From assembly GCA_947503245.1 (NCBI GenBank), contig CANNCV010000001.1, forward strand, positions 743,501-807,500: a DNA stretch of 64,000 bases, read 5' to 3'. The notes beneath the pieces were generated by a model. It saw only the letters and a program-made list of their open reading frames with translations, was not told the origin of the DNA and made no database searches. The first letter of the stretch is position 1. Every line of letters starts with the position of its first letter. The stretch is from an uncultured Sphingomonadaceae bacterium. GTDB taxonomy: Bacteria > Pseudomonadota > Alphaproteobacteria > Sphingomonadales > Sphingomonadaceae. The position numbers were made by a program, and so were the translations under genes. Shown here piece by piece: positions 17,288-25,489 of the stretch.

Positions 17288-18364
17288 TTATGGCGTGGGG
17301 ATACGGCGCCGACCAGATGTGTTGCGCGGTGATCTGCGCGGTCTTGACGGTCTTGGGCGTGCCTGCCGGTTTGAGCGGGATCGTTGCGGCTTGCTCTCGT
17401 TCCTATTCTGTCGAGCGGCAGGACGTGCGCGCTGACGCGGTTGGCTCGCACTGCTATTATCATTACCAGAATTGTTGGTCGCTGGAGCAGCGGCTGGCGC
17501 AGGGTTAGCTCTGCGATTACCAGTACTGTTTTGTGTATTTGCTCGCTGGACGCCGCGCCGGGCTGCCCTATTTGCACGCCGTTCGCTGCGATTGGCTCGT
17601 CCTGCCCGGCGCTCCGTTGCAGGGGTTGCCCGGCCTTCAGCTGCCCGACCTTCGCCTGCCGGTGCTGCGCCATTATTACCGCGCCGTGCAGCGCGATTGA
17701 CCCCGCGATTGGCCCTGCGGTTTGTGGTATTGCGATTTGCGCGGCGGTTAACTCTGCGGCCTTCCTGCGTTATTACAGTGCCGTCCGTTGCTTGTTCTTG
17801 CTGTTCAGCTCGGCGTTCCTGCCTCCGTGCACGCCTTGCATTGCGCACAACATCTGCGCCAAAGCCATCATTGCCCCGGGCGGCATTACCTCTGCGGTTA
17901 TTAATCGGATCGCTTGAACCCCGTCGGTCTGCGCGTCGCCCATCGCGCCGTACTTTGGCTGCGCGGCCGGGTCGGCCAGCTCTTGCTCCAGCTACGCGGC
18001 CGTTACGCCCAATACGCTGCCGCCTATGTTCCAACCGCCTTTGCGACCAATAAAATAATTGTGCTTCGTTCAGTCGCCATGGACGCCCATAAATATCGTA
18101 AAGAAAAAGGCCCTGACCCGGGTAGAATAATCCATCATAATATCCGCCAGAAAAGCCAATATCGCCAAAGCCGTTTAAATTGTCGCACTCAACATATACG
18201 TCTCTGCCGGCATAAGGGTCGCAATATTCGTCATAATATGCATATTCATCAGATGCATAATCGTTAAATCCTGGACTGCCATATGAGACGCAGCCGCTAA
18301 GGGCCAAACTGCCGATGAATGCGCCCATTATATGGAGCTTATTTGATGCTGCGAATCTGAACAT
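17288..18364 (-). CDS. Arginine-rich outer-membrane lipoprotein, low complexity
   Basis: 358 residues starting with a lipoprotein signal peptide (GAFIGSLALSGC, lipobox LSGC near 22-25). An aromatic/acidic domain follows (YASDEYAYYDEYCDPYAGRD ... GQGLFLYDIYGRPWRL, about 36-100). From about 108 the protein is an extreme Arg/Ala/Asn low-complexity tail with repeats such as RRANR and RAARRG. The tail may bind polyanions such as LPS, nucleic acid or peptidoglycan (inference). Two stop codons separate it from a further Arg/Pro-rich segment in the same frame. No known family is recognised beyond low-similarity YXWGXW/RcnB-like sphingomonad proteins. Confidence 0.65.
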   Translation of the reverse strand: MFRFAASNKLHIMGAFIGSLALSGCVSYGSPGFNDYASDEYAYYDEYCDPYAGRDVYVECDNLNGFGDIGFSGGYYDGLFYPGQGLFLYDIYGRPWRLNEAQLFYWSQRRLEHRRQRIGRNGRVAGARAGRPGRAAKVRRDGRRADRRGSSDPINNRRGNAARGNDGFGADVVRNARRARRQERRAEQQEQATDGTVITQEGRRVNRRANRNTTNRRANRGVNRAARRGNNGAAPAGEGRAAEGRATPATERRAGRANRSERRANRAARRGVQRANTQNSTGNRRANPAPAAAPATNNSGNDNSSASQPRQRARPAARQNRNESKPQRSRSNRQARPRPSRPRRSPRNTSGRRRIPTP

Positions 18365-18589
18365 TTCTCACCTCTCAATTGGCATCACTAAGGTGATCGA
18401 ATTGAATTGTATATGAATGCCTTGGCTGCGTCCCATTCATACACAAAGCGATAGCTTGCCAATTCACTTGCTAACATGCGTGTAAATAGGTATTTAACCA
18501 ATCGGTTAATAAGATAGAGATGGTGATGAACGCACAATCGCGAATATGCGAATTTCATCGCCGTAAATATTGATAACATAAGGTGTCAC

Positions 18590-20017
18590 ATGGCCAGTAT
18601 TGCTGCAAACCCCACACAGAAATCGCCAAAAGAAGCCGTGAAACGTATTTCTCCAAACCCGGATTTTAGAGATAGCGGCAATCCGCACTGGGTGAGAATG
18701 CCAGATGGCGGAATAGATCATCTGCCCGGTGATTATGGACCGCCAATAGTGGGGCACACCTTTACCGCATTGCGTGACCCACGCGCTTTTGGCCGCAAAA
18801 TGTATGCGCAATATGGCCCTATTTACCGCACTTTTCAATTTGGCCGTAAACAGGTGGCGCTGGTCGGTGCGGATGCCAATGAGCTGGTGCTGTTTGATCG
18901 CAGCAAGACCTTCTCTTCAGAGCAAGGTTGGGGCCCGGTTTTAAATCTTCTCTTCCCGCGTGGGTTGATGTTGATGGATTTTGACCATCACCGCGCCGAT
19001 CGCAAAGCGCTGTCAGTCGCGTTCAAGCCCGGGCCGATGCGGCATTATGCAGAAAGCCTGTCCGAAGGGATCGGGCTGCGTGTAAAAGAATGGACAGGCA
19101 AAAAATTCGCTTTTTACCCCGAAGTTAAAAAGCTGACACTCGATCTGGCAGCGACCAGCTTTTTGGGCATTCCTTGGGGCCCGGAGGCTGATAAGATCAA
19201 CACTGCTTTTGTCGATATGGTACAGGCATCTGTAGGTGCTGTGCGCAGCCCGCTGCCATTCACAAAAATGGGCCGCGGCGTCGCTGGCCGCAAATATCTG
19301 GTAGACTATTTCACTCCGCAAGTGCGTGAGCGGCGAGAGAAGCAAGGGCCGGACATGTTCAGCCAGTTTTGCCGCGCCACCCATGATGATGGCAGCTTGC
19401 TGACCGAAGATGAAGTTGTTGATCACATGAACTTCCTGATGATGGCAGCACATGACACCATCACCTCATCGGCTTCATCGCTGGTGCTATTGCTGGCACA
19501 AAACCCCGATTGGCAGGAAAAGCTGCGTGCGGAATGTTTGGTTGTAGCGCCTAATGGCCAGTTGAAATTTGATGATTTGGGCAAGCTGGAATTGACTGAA
19601 ATGGCGTTTAAGGAATCGCTGCGGCTTATTCCGCCTGTGCCATCAACACCGCGCCGTGCAGTGAAAGATTTCGAATTTATGGGCTATAAAGTGCCTGCCG
19701 GTACCGCTGTTGGTATCAGCGCTGGCGCCGTGCATAAGATGGAAGAGCATTGGCCCGATCCAGACAAGTTTGACCCGATGCGCTTCACGCCAGAATTGGT
19801 GCGTGAACGCCACAAATTCGCTTGGGTGCCTTTTGGCGGCGGCGCACATATGTGTCTGGGCCTGCACTTCGCCTATATGCAGATCAAGATTTTGATGCAC
19901 GAAATCCTGACCACCAATCGCATCATTGTGGAAGAGGGGTATGACCCAGATTATCAATATTGGCCTATTCCGCAGCCAAAAGATGGCTTGAAAGTGTATT
20001 TTGAGCCTTTGGCTTAA
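18590..20017 (+). CDS. Cytochrome P450
   Basis: 475 residues. I-helix oxygen-activation motif AAHDT (about 286-290), K-helix ExxR as ESLR (about 342-345), and heme loop FGGGAHMCLG (about 414-423) with the Cys thiolate ligand. The PPxxGH element PPIVGHTF near 52-59 is the Pro-rich hinge. The overall pattern resembles the CYP51/CYP120-like group rather than the camphor type. The Thr after the acid-alcohol pair is Ile (HDTI). No ferredoxin or reductase gene is adjacent, so redox partners must be encoded elsewhere. An AAGGTG Shine-Dalgarno site lies 6 nt before the ATG. Substrate is unknown. Confidence 0.93.
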   Translation: MASIAANPTQKSPKEAVKRISPNPDFRDSGNPHWVRMPDGGIDHLPGDYGPPIVGHTFTALRDPRAFGRKMYAQYGPIYRTFQFGRKQVALVGADANELVLFDRSKTFSSEQGWGPVLNLLFPRGLMLMDFDHHRADRKALSVAFKPGPMRHYAESLSEGIGLRVKEWTGKKFAFYPEVKKLTLDLAATSFLGIPWGPEADKINTAFVDMVQASVGAVRSPLPFTKMGRGVAGRKYLVDYFTPQVRERREKQGPDMFSQFCRATHDDGSLLTEDEVVDHMNFLMMAAHDTITSSASSLVLLLAQNPDWQEKLRAECLVVAPNGQLKFDDLGKLELTEMAFKESLRLIPPVPSTPRRAVKDFEFMGYKVPAGTAVGISAGAVHKMEEHWPDPDKFDPMRFTPELVRERHKFAWVPFGGGAHMCLGLHFAYMQIKILMHEILTTNRIIVEEGYDPDYQYWPIPQPKDGLKVYFEPLA

Positions 20018-20355
20018 CATTTTCGCGTTCCGCGGGCCGCATCTCTCAACATTTTGATCGGCTTGCTGCTCCCAATGATAGCGCATCTATTCAGCCTGAA
20101 TGGCAGTTCACCGCATGATTCGCTCTGGTGAACTGCCTATTGGCGCGCGTCCTTGCCATGTTCATTTTCGGGCAAGGCGTGACGGCGGATGATGCAGAGT
20201 ATCGGCGCGTATCGCAACTATCGCGCCGTGTATCTGGTCATTCACGAATTGGGCGCAACATATATGCGTGAATGATCAGGCACTTCAAAACGGGGGTAAT
20301 GGGCAGACGTCGCTCTTGCGCGGCGTAAGCTGATATCTTTTGAAGGAGCATTGAA
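20018..20355. other. 338-bp spacer with two tandem inverted repeats
   Basis: No gene is seen. Two successive inverted repeats stand out: CGGCGCG (20203-20209) / CGCGCCG (20222-20228), and TCATTCACG (20239-20247) with its complement CGTGAATGA ending at about 20275. They lie 80-150 bp before the OmpA-like gene and 190-260 bp after the P450 gene, so they could be a terminator/operator pair or 5' UTR structure. A GGAG Shine-Dalgarno site at 20344-20347 serves the OmpA-like gene. Confidence 0.5.
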
Positions 20356-21255
20356 ATGAAGAACATTTCCAACACAACGGCTATCCTCGCTCTGGCGGCT
20401 TTGACTTTGCCTATATCGAGCGGTGTTTATGCGCAGCAACAGCCACTGCCGGATCAGGACATATTGGTGGAGGGCAATAACCAACCACCGGCTGATCTGT
20501 CTGAACTGGCGGAGGGGCCAGAGATTAAAGGTTTTATTGCGGCAAAGGCGGATGATGAAATATTGGTGACCAGCGCAGACGGCAATGGCACCCCTGTTCG
20601 CATTAGTGATGACACCCAAATTCGCGCCAGCAAGGGTCTTTTTGGTCTGCGCCGTGCTTCGCTGGATTCGGATTCACTGCTGAACGGCTTGCCGATCACC
20701 GTCCAAACCGTATTGTGGGGCGATAATCTGGTCGCGCGTAAGATCAAATTTGACAATGATGATCTTGAGACAGCGGAATTGGTCCGCAATGGAACGGCCC
20801 AGCGTTTTGGCCAGCAGGATATGGCCATTGGCAAAAATGCAGCAGCAACGGCGGCTCTGCGCGGTCGTTTTGGCGATATTGACCAATATAATATCAAAGC
20901 CACAACCAATGTGAATTTTGATACGGGCCGTGCGGCATTGTCTCCGCAGGGCAAAGCGGCATTATGCGCAACCGCCGCACAGGCAGAGGCGACAGATAAT
21001 GCGCTGTTGCTGGTTGTTGGCTATACTGATTCAACTGGCACGCAGGAAATCAACCAGCGCCTCAGCGAAAAACGTGCCAGCAGCGTGGTCAATTATCTGC
21101 AACAAAATTGCGGCTGGAAACCTTATCGCATGTTGACGCCAACGGGCATGGCGATGGCTGACCCCGTGGCCAGCAACGCCACCGCCCAAGGCAAAGCGCA
21201 AAACCGCCGTGTTGCGGTCAATATATTGGTCAGCAAAAGCGTTGACGGGCTATAA
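20356..21255 (+). CDS. OmpA-family peptidoglycan-binding protein
   Basis: 299 residues with a signal peptide (about 1-26, ending GVYAQ). The middle (about 55-130) is a beta-rich domain of the DUF5666 kind (GFIAAKADDEILVTSADG). The C-terminal OmpA domain spans about 180-295: NVNFDTGRAALSPQGKAAL, VVGYTDSTGTQEINQRLSEKRA and GKAQNRRVAVNIL, including the Asp/Arg residues that grip the diaminopimelate of peptidoglycan. It has no beta-barrel, so it is a periplasmic linker rather than a porin. GGAG precedes ATG 20356 by 8 nt. Confidence 0.88.
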   Translation: MKNISNTTAILALAALTLPISSGVYAQQQPLPDQDILVEGNNQPPADLSELAEGPEIKGFIAAKADDEILVTSADGNGTPVRISDDTQIRASKGLFGLRRASLDSDSLLNGLPITVQTVLWGDNLVARKIKFDNDDLETAELVRNGTAQRFGQQDMAIGKNAAATAALRGRFGDIDQYNIKATTNVNFDTGRAALSPQGKAALCATAAQAEATDNALLLVVGYTDSTGTQEINQRLSEKRASSVVNYLQQNCGWKPYRMLTPTGMAMADPVASNATAQGKAQNRRVAVNILVSKSVDGL

Positions 21256-21270
21256 TCTGATATAGCCTCA

Positions 21271-21305
21271 ACCGCATGGGTGGGCCTTGGTCCACCCTAA
21301 GCGGT
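21271..21305 (+). terminator. Two-part hairpin after the OmpA-like gene
   Basis: Outer arms ACCGC (21271-21275) / GCGGT (21301-21305) enclose inner arms GGGTGG / CCACCC. It begins 15 nt after the stop. A T-run is missing, so termination strength is uncertain. Confidence 0.6.
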
Positions 21306-21403
21306 CTTCGTCATGGATAGTAGAACTCTTGATCAGGCAATCTCCTTGATGCACTGAGCAGACATTTCTGGCCGATAGCCATTAACCCCGCTAAGGCGCG
21401 GGG

Positions 21404-22603
21404 ATGACAAGTAATACCCAACAATATGACACGATCATCATCGGCGCAGGCGGTGCGGGGCTTATGTGCGCGGCCATTGCGGGGCAGCGCGGGCGTAAGG
21501 TGCTGCTGCTCGATCATGCGGATAAGCCGGGCAAGAAGATACTGATTTCCGGCGGCGGGCGGTGCAATTTCACCAATTTGGATGTGCGGCCAGAGCGCTT
21601 TCTCTCGGCCAATCGGCATTTTATGAAGTCGGCGCTCAGCCGCTATACCAGTCAGGATTTTATCACCATGGTCGATCGCCATGGCATCGCTTGGCATGAA
21701 AAGACATTGGGGCAATTATTCTGTGATGGTTCGGCCAAGCAGATTGTCGCCATGCTGCTGGATGAATGCCCCAAAGAGCATGTCACGATCACTTTGGGCA
21801 GCGCTATATCTGGCATAGAATATAGTGATGATAGCTACCGTGTCAGCCATGATGCCGGTCAGGCCAGCGCGCCCTCTTTGGTTATCGCGACCGGCGGGCC
21901 CAGCATTCCCAAAATGGGCGCAACCGGCTTTGCTTATGATGCGGCGCGGCAATTTGGCCTTAAAGTTGTGGAGCCGCGTCCGGCATTGGTGCCGCTGACC
22001 TTGGGCGGCGAAGATGTATTGTTTAGAGAGCTGAGCGGCGTCTCCGCGCCCGTGGTTGCGCGCTGCGGCAAAACACGCTTTGCAGAGGGTGCCCTGTTTA
22101 CACATAAGGGGCTGTCTGGTCCGGCGATCCTGCAAATCTCCTCCTATTGGCGCAAAGGCGATGCGGTGGGGATTAACTTTCTGCACGATCGTCCGGCGGA
22201 CTGGCTGGCGAGCACCAAAAGATCACACCCTGCGCAGCGGCTGTCCATGGTGTTGGCCAATGCTTTGCCGGGGCGGCTGGCCGAAGCGCTGACCGAGCGG
22301 ATTGCCGCCGCGCATGACCGGGATGATCTGGTCATGGGCGAGTGTAAGGATACACAGCTCACTACTATGATGGCGCAGCTACAGGATTGGCAATTCACCC
22401 CCAATGGCAGCGAAGGCTATGCCAAGGCAGAGGTCACCGCAGGCGGCGTCAGCACCGCCGACCTCTCCTCCAAAACCATGGAGGCTAAACGCGTTCCGGG
22501 CCTATATTTTATCGGTGAAGGCGTGGACGTCACAGGATGGCTAGGCGGCTATAACTTCCAATGGGCTTGGTCCAGCGGCTGGGCCGCCGGGCAGGTGGTT
22601 TAG
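21404..22603 (+). CDS. HI0933/YhiN-family flavoprotein
   Basis: 399 residues. N-terminal FAD-binding Rossmann motif IIIGAGGAGLM (11-21), a second conserved ISGGGRCNFTN (about 49-59), the internal GGPSIPKMGATGFAYDAARQFG block and the C-terminal FIGEGVDVTGWLGGYNFQWAWSSG, all typical of the TIGR00275 family (often named aminoacetone oxidase or NAD(P)/FAD-dependent oxidoreductase). The physiological substrate of the family is unknown; a BaiN-like reductase role exists in gut bacteria. It converges with ppc, 16 bp away. Confidence 0.9.
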   Translation: MTSNTQQYDTIIIGAGGAGLMCAAIAGQRGRKVLLLDHADKPGKKILISGGGRCNFTNLDVRPERFLSANRHFMKSALSRYTSQDFITMVDRHGIAWHEKTLGQLFCDGSAKQIVAMLLDECPKEHVTITLGSAISGIEYSDDSYRVSHDAGQASAPSLVIATGGPSIPKMGATGFAYDAARQFGLKVVEPRPALVPLTLGGEDVLFRELSGVSAPVVARCGKTRFAEGALFTHKGLSGPAILQISSYWRKGDAVGINFLHDRPADWLASTKRSHPAQRLSMVLANALPGRLAEALTERIAAAHDRDDLVMGECKDTQLTTMMAQLQDWQFTPNGSEGYAKAEVTAGGVSTADLSSKTMEAKRVPGLYFIGEGVDVTGWLGGYNFQWAWSSGWAAGQVV

Positions 22604-22619
22604 GTGCCAATCGAACGGT

Positions 22620-25334
22620 TTATCCACTATTCCGCAACGCCGTAGCAATTGCGTTAATCGTCAACTGGATGCCTTCTGAAATGCGGGGGTCGGTTTCGCC
22701 GCTGCGGTGGCGTTTTATGAGTTCTATTTGGAGCAGGTTCAGCGGCTCGATATAGGGCAGGCGCAGGCGGATGGATTGCTCCAGCTTCAGATTATTTTCC
22801 AGCAAGCGTGATTGGCCGGTAATCTCCAACAGATTATCGCGCGTTTGGTGCCAGCCATCATGGATGCGGGTGAAGATGCTCTGGCGTAGATCGGCATCCT
22901 CCACCATGCCCGAATAGAGGCGGGCAATATCCATATTCGATTTGGCCAATACCATTTCCATATTGGCCAGCGCGGTGGCGAAAAACGGCCATTCCTGCGC
23001 CATGGCGGCGAGCAGTTTCTTATCCTCAAAATTGTTCAGCGCAGTGCCAACGCCATACCAGCCTGGCAGCATGGTGCGCGCTTGCGCCCAGCTAAACACC
23101 CATGGGATGGCGCGCAAATCCTCTATCCGCGCGCTTTGCGTACGGCTAGCAGGGCGCGACCCGATTTTGAGAGACGCGATTTCGGCAATCGGTGTCATCT
23201 GGCGGAAAAAGGTTGTGAAACCGTCCGTATTATATACCAGATCGCGATATGCCGTGAAGGCTTGATCAGAAAGCTGATCCATCGCCGCGGCATATTGGGT
23301 TCGCTCTTGCTCTGCGCGTTCACGTGGCAAAAGGGTGCTGAGCAATGTTGCCGATGTCATGGACTCCAGCGAGCTGGCGGCATTGTCGATCGTGCCATAT
23401 TTGGCGGCAATAACCTCGCCCTGTTCGGTAATACGGATGCGCCCCTGAACAGTGCCGCGCGGTTGTGCCTGAATGGCGCGGAATGCCGAACCACCGCCGC
23501 GGCCAACCGCGCCGCCGCGGCCATGGAAAAGCTGCATGCCAATGCCAACACCGGCAAAAATCTCGGCCAGTGCGGAGCTGGCTTTAAACAGGCTCCAAGT
23601 GGAGGTGATATAGCCGCCATCCTTATTGCTGTCGGAATAGCCGATCATCACTTCTTGCGCGCCGCGCTGTTTGGCCAGTTTCTCCATTTCGGGAATGGCG
23701 AAAAAGCTGGTCATGGTGTCGGGCGCATTCTGTAGATCGCTGACCGTTTCAAACAAAGGAACAACCATGATGGGTGCATGAGGCGCTTCGCCTGCGCCTT
23801 TGCTGCGGTAAAGCCCAACCTCTTTCAGCAGCAAATACACCTCCAGCATGTCGGACACGCTTTCGGCGTTACTGATATTATAATTGGTGATGCATTCCGG
23901 CCCGTAAAGGCGGTGTGCCTGCGCAACGGCGCGCAAAATGTCCATTTCCTTGGCGGTTTCCTCGCCATATTGATGGAACGGGCTGGATAAGGGGCGGTTA
24001 TGCGCCAATTCGCCTAACAGCAGGGCGACCCGTGCATCTTCGTCCAAAGCGGTATAATCTTCGCACACACCGGCAGCGGCCAAAAGCTCAGCCACGACAC
24101 GGATATGGATTTTGCTATTCTGGCGCAGATCGAGCGTAGAGAGGTGGAAGCCAAAGGTCTCCACTGCGCGGATGAGACGGCCTAAAGCGCCAGAGCTGGC
24201 AAAGGCTGCATCGCCATGGATAGCCAGACCATTGGCAATGGTTACAAGATCAGCGCGCAGCTCATCACAGCTGGCATAAGCTGTGCCCTGCAAAGTGGAT
24301 GGGCGGTGGCTGGGCCCACCGGTCAGTGCAACATGGCTGGCATCTAGCCGCGCATAAATGCCAGTCAGCGCACGGCGATAAGGTTCATCGCGGCGGCTTG
24401 GCGCGGTGTCACCGCTGGCTTCTGCGAGGTCCAGAACATCTTGTGGCACTTCCGCCTGTTCAGATGAAATGCTAAGCTCTGCACCAAGGCCGTGCAGTGC
24501 ATCGAGGTAATAGCGGATGGCCGTGCTGGCGCCGCGTGACAGCGCATAGTTGAGCGTAGAAGCATCGACAAAGGGGTTGCCATCACGATCGCCGCCTATC
24601 CAGCTGCCCAATCGCAAAAAGCTGGGAGGACGTTTTTTAATATCATGGCCCAGCAGCGCCTTTTCCCACCGCGCATACAGCATTGGCATAACCGGCAGGA
24701 ACACATCGCGCATATAGGCATGGGCATTGTCAATTTCGTCCGCCACAACCAGTTTTTCGCGGCGCAGCGCACGGGTTTGCCACAGCAGGGCAATTTGGCG
24801 GTAAATTGCATCTTCAACCGCGTCGCCATCTTCTGTGACCTCACGCCCTGCATCGCGCTGCAGCATAAGGCTGGCAATGCGGTTTTTGTGGTCGATAACG
24901 CTTTTGCGGCGCACCTCTGTTGGGTGCGCGGTTAGCACTGGCACAATCAGGCTGGCGTCGATTAAGGCAGCAATGGCGTCATTATCAACGCCTTTTTCCT
25001 TTAACAGGGCAATGGCTTCATCAACCGATGCGCCCGGTTCCTGCGCCACACCTTCACGGTCTTCCGCCAGATTGGCAAGCAGGGAGAACAGCATGAAGCC
25101 CCGCACAAAAGCGAGTGTATCGTCCAGATTAAGTGCATCAATGCCTGTATCGACAGCATCTGCCCCGACAATGCCGCGATGGCGGTCAACGCTTGCCGCG
25201 CGAATATATTCGGTTTGGCGAAACAGCTTGTCGCCGCCCTGGGTGCGAATAACATCACCAAGCAGCTTACCAAGATAGCGGATATCCGGATTTTGTGTGA
25301 CCGGAGGGCGAACAGGGTTGGGGTGGGTAGCCAT
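22620..25334 (-). CDS. ppc: Phosphoenolpyruvate carboxylase
   Basis: Ppc carboxylates PEP with bicarbonate to oxaloacetate, refilling the TCA cycle. Counted from ATG 25334 the protein has 904 residues, the normal size. Key elements are LTAHPTEVRRKS (H137 is the catalytic His), GSWIGGDRDGNPFV, FHGRGGAVGRGGG (glycine loop) and the C-terminal NLLQIELIKRHR. An in-frame TTG at 25361 extends the frame by nine residues but has no ribosome-binding site, so the ATG is chosen. It is monocistronic, on the opposite strand to the flavoprotein and divergent from phoA. Confidence 0.97.
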   Translation of the reverse strand: MATHPNPVRPPVTQNPDIRYLGKLLGDVIRTQGGDKLFRQTEYIRAASVDRHRGIVGADAVDTGIDALNLDDTLAFVRGFMLFSLLANLAEDREGVAQEPGASVDEAIALLKEKGVDNDAIAALIDASLIVPVLTAHPTEVRRKSVIDHKNRIASLMLQRDAGREVTEDGDAVEDAIYRQIALLWQTRALRREKLVVADEIDNAHAYMRDVFLPVMPMLYARWEKALLGHDIKKRPPSFLRLGSWIGGDRDGNPFVDASTLNYALSRGASTAIRYYLDALHGLGAELSISSEQAEVPQDVLDLAEASGDTAPSRRDEPYRRALTGIYARLDASHVALTGGPSHRPSTLQGTAYASCDELRADLVTIANGLAIHGDAAFASSGALGRLIRAVETFGFHLSTLDLRQNSKIHIRVVAELLAAAGVCEDYTALDEDARVALLLGELAHNRPLSSPFHQYGEETAKEMDILRAVAQAHRLYGPECITNYNISNAESVSDMLEVYLLLKEVGLYRSKGAGEAPHAPIMVVPLFETVSDLQNAPDTMTSFFAIPEMEKLAKQRGAQEVMIGYSDSNKDGGYITSTWSLFKASSALAEIFAGVGIGMQLFHGRGGAVGRGGGSAFRAIQAQPRGTVQGRIRITEQGEVIAAKYGTIDNAASSLESMTSATLLSTLLPRERAEQERTQYAAAMDQLSDQAFTAYRDLVYNTDGFTTFFRQMTPIAEIASLKIGSRPASRTQSARIEDLRAIPWVFSWAQARTMLPGWYGVGTALNNFEDKKLLAAMAQEWPFFATALANMEMVLAKSNMDIARLYSGMVEDADLRQSIFTRIHDGWHQTRDNLLEITGQSRLLENNLKLEQSIRLRLPYIEPLNLLQIELIKRHRSGETDPRISEGIQLTINAIATALRNSG

Positions 25335-25413
25335 GCGCAATTGCTGCACTGCAGCGCGCAATAGGTCAAGGCTTTTACCGCGACTATTTGGGGAAAATAT
25401 ATATTGGCAAAAT

Positions 25414-25431
25414 TTGTCTTTGCCTTGTCAC
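25414..25431 (+). promoter_or_regulatory. Pho-box-like direct repeat upstream of phoA
   Basis: Two copies, TTGTCTT (25414-25420) and TTGTCAC (25425-25431), start exactly 11 bp apart, the spacing of the PhoB box (CTGTCAT-N4-CTGTCAT). The site ends 58 bp before the phoA ATG, leaving room for a -10 element and a leader. PhoB control under phosphate starvation is inferred from the motif and the target gene. Confidence 0.65.
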
Positions 25432-25489
25432 TTTATCATGGGAAGAGCATGGTCAACCAAATGAGTATAAGGCAAAGAGGTTTTTAACA

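Noticed and set aside
17384-18053. Plus-strand frames of 177 and 193 codons across the Arg-rich lipoprotein
   Set aside because: They mirror the Arg-rich codons of the minus-strand gene, giving Leu/Pro/Arg-rich chains with no start signals.
18388-18579. 63-codon minus-strand frame before the P450 gene
   Set aside because: Lies in the promoter space, has no ribosome-binding site and no recognisable pattern.
22620-25361. TTG at 25361 as the ppc start
   Set aside because: Adds nine residues without a ribosome-binding site; the ATG at 25334 matches the family start.
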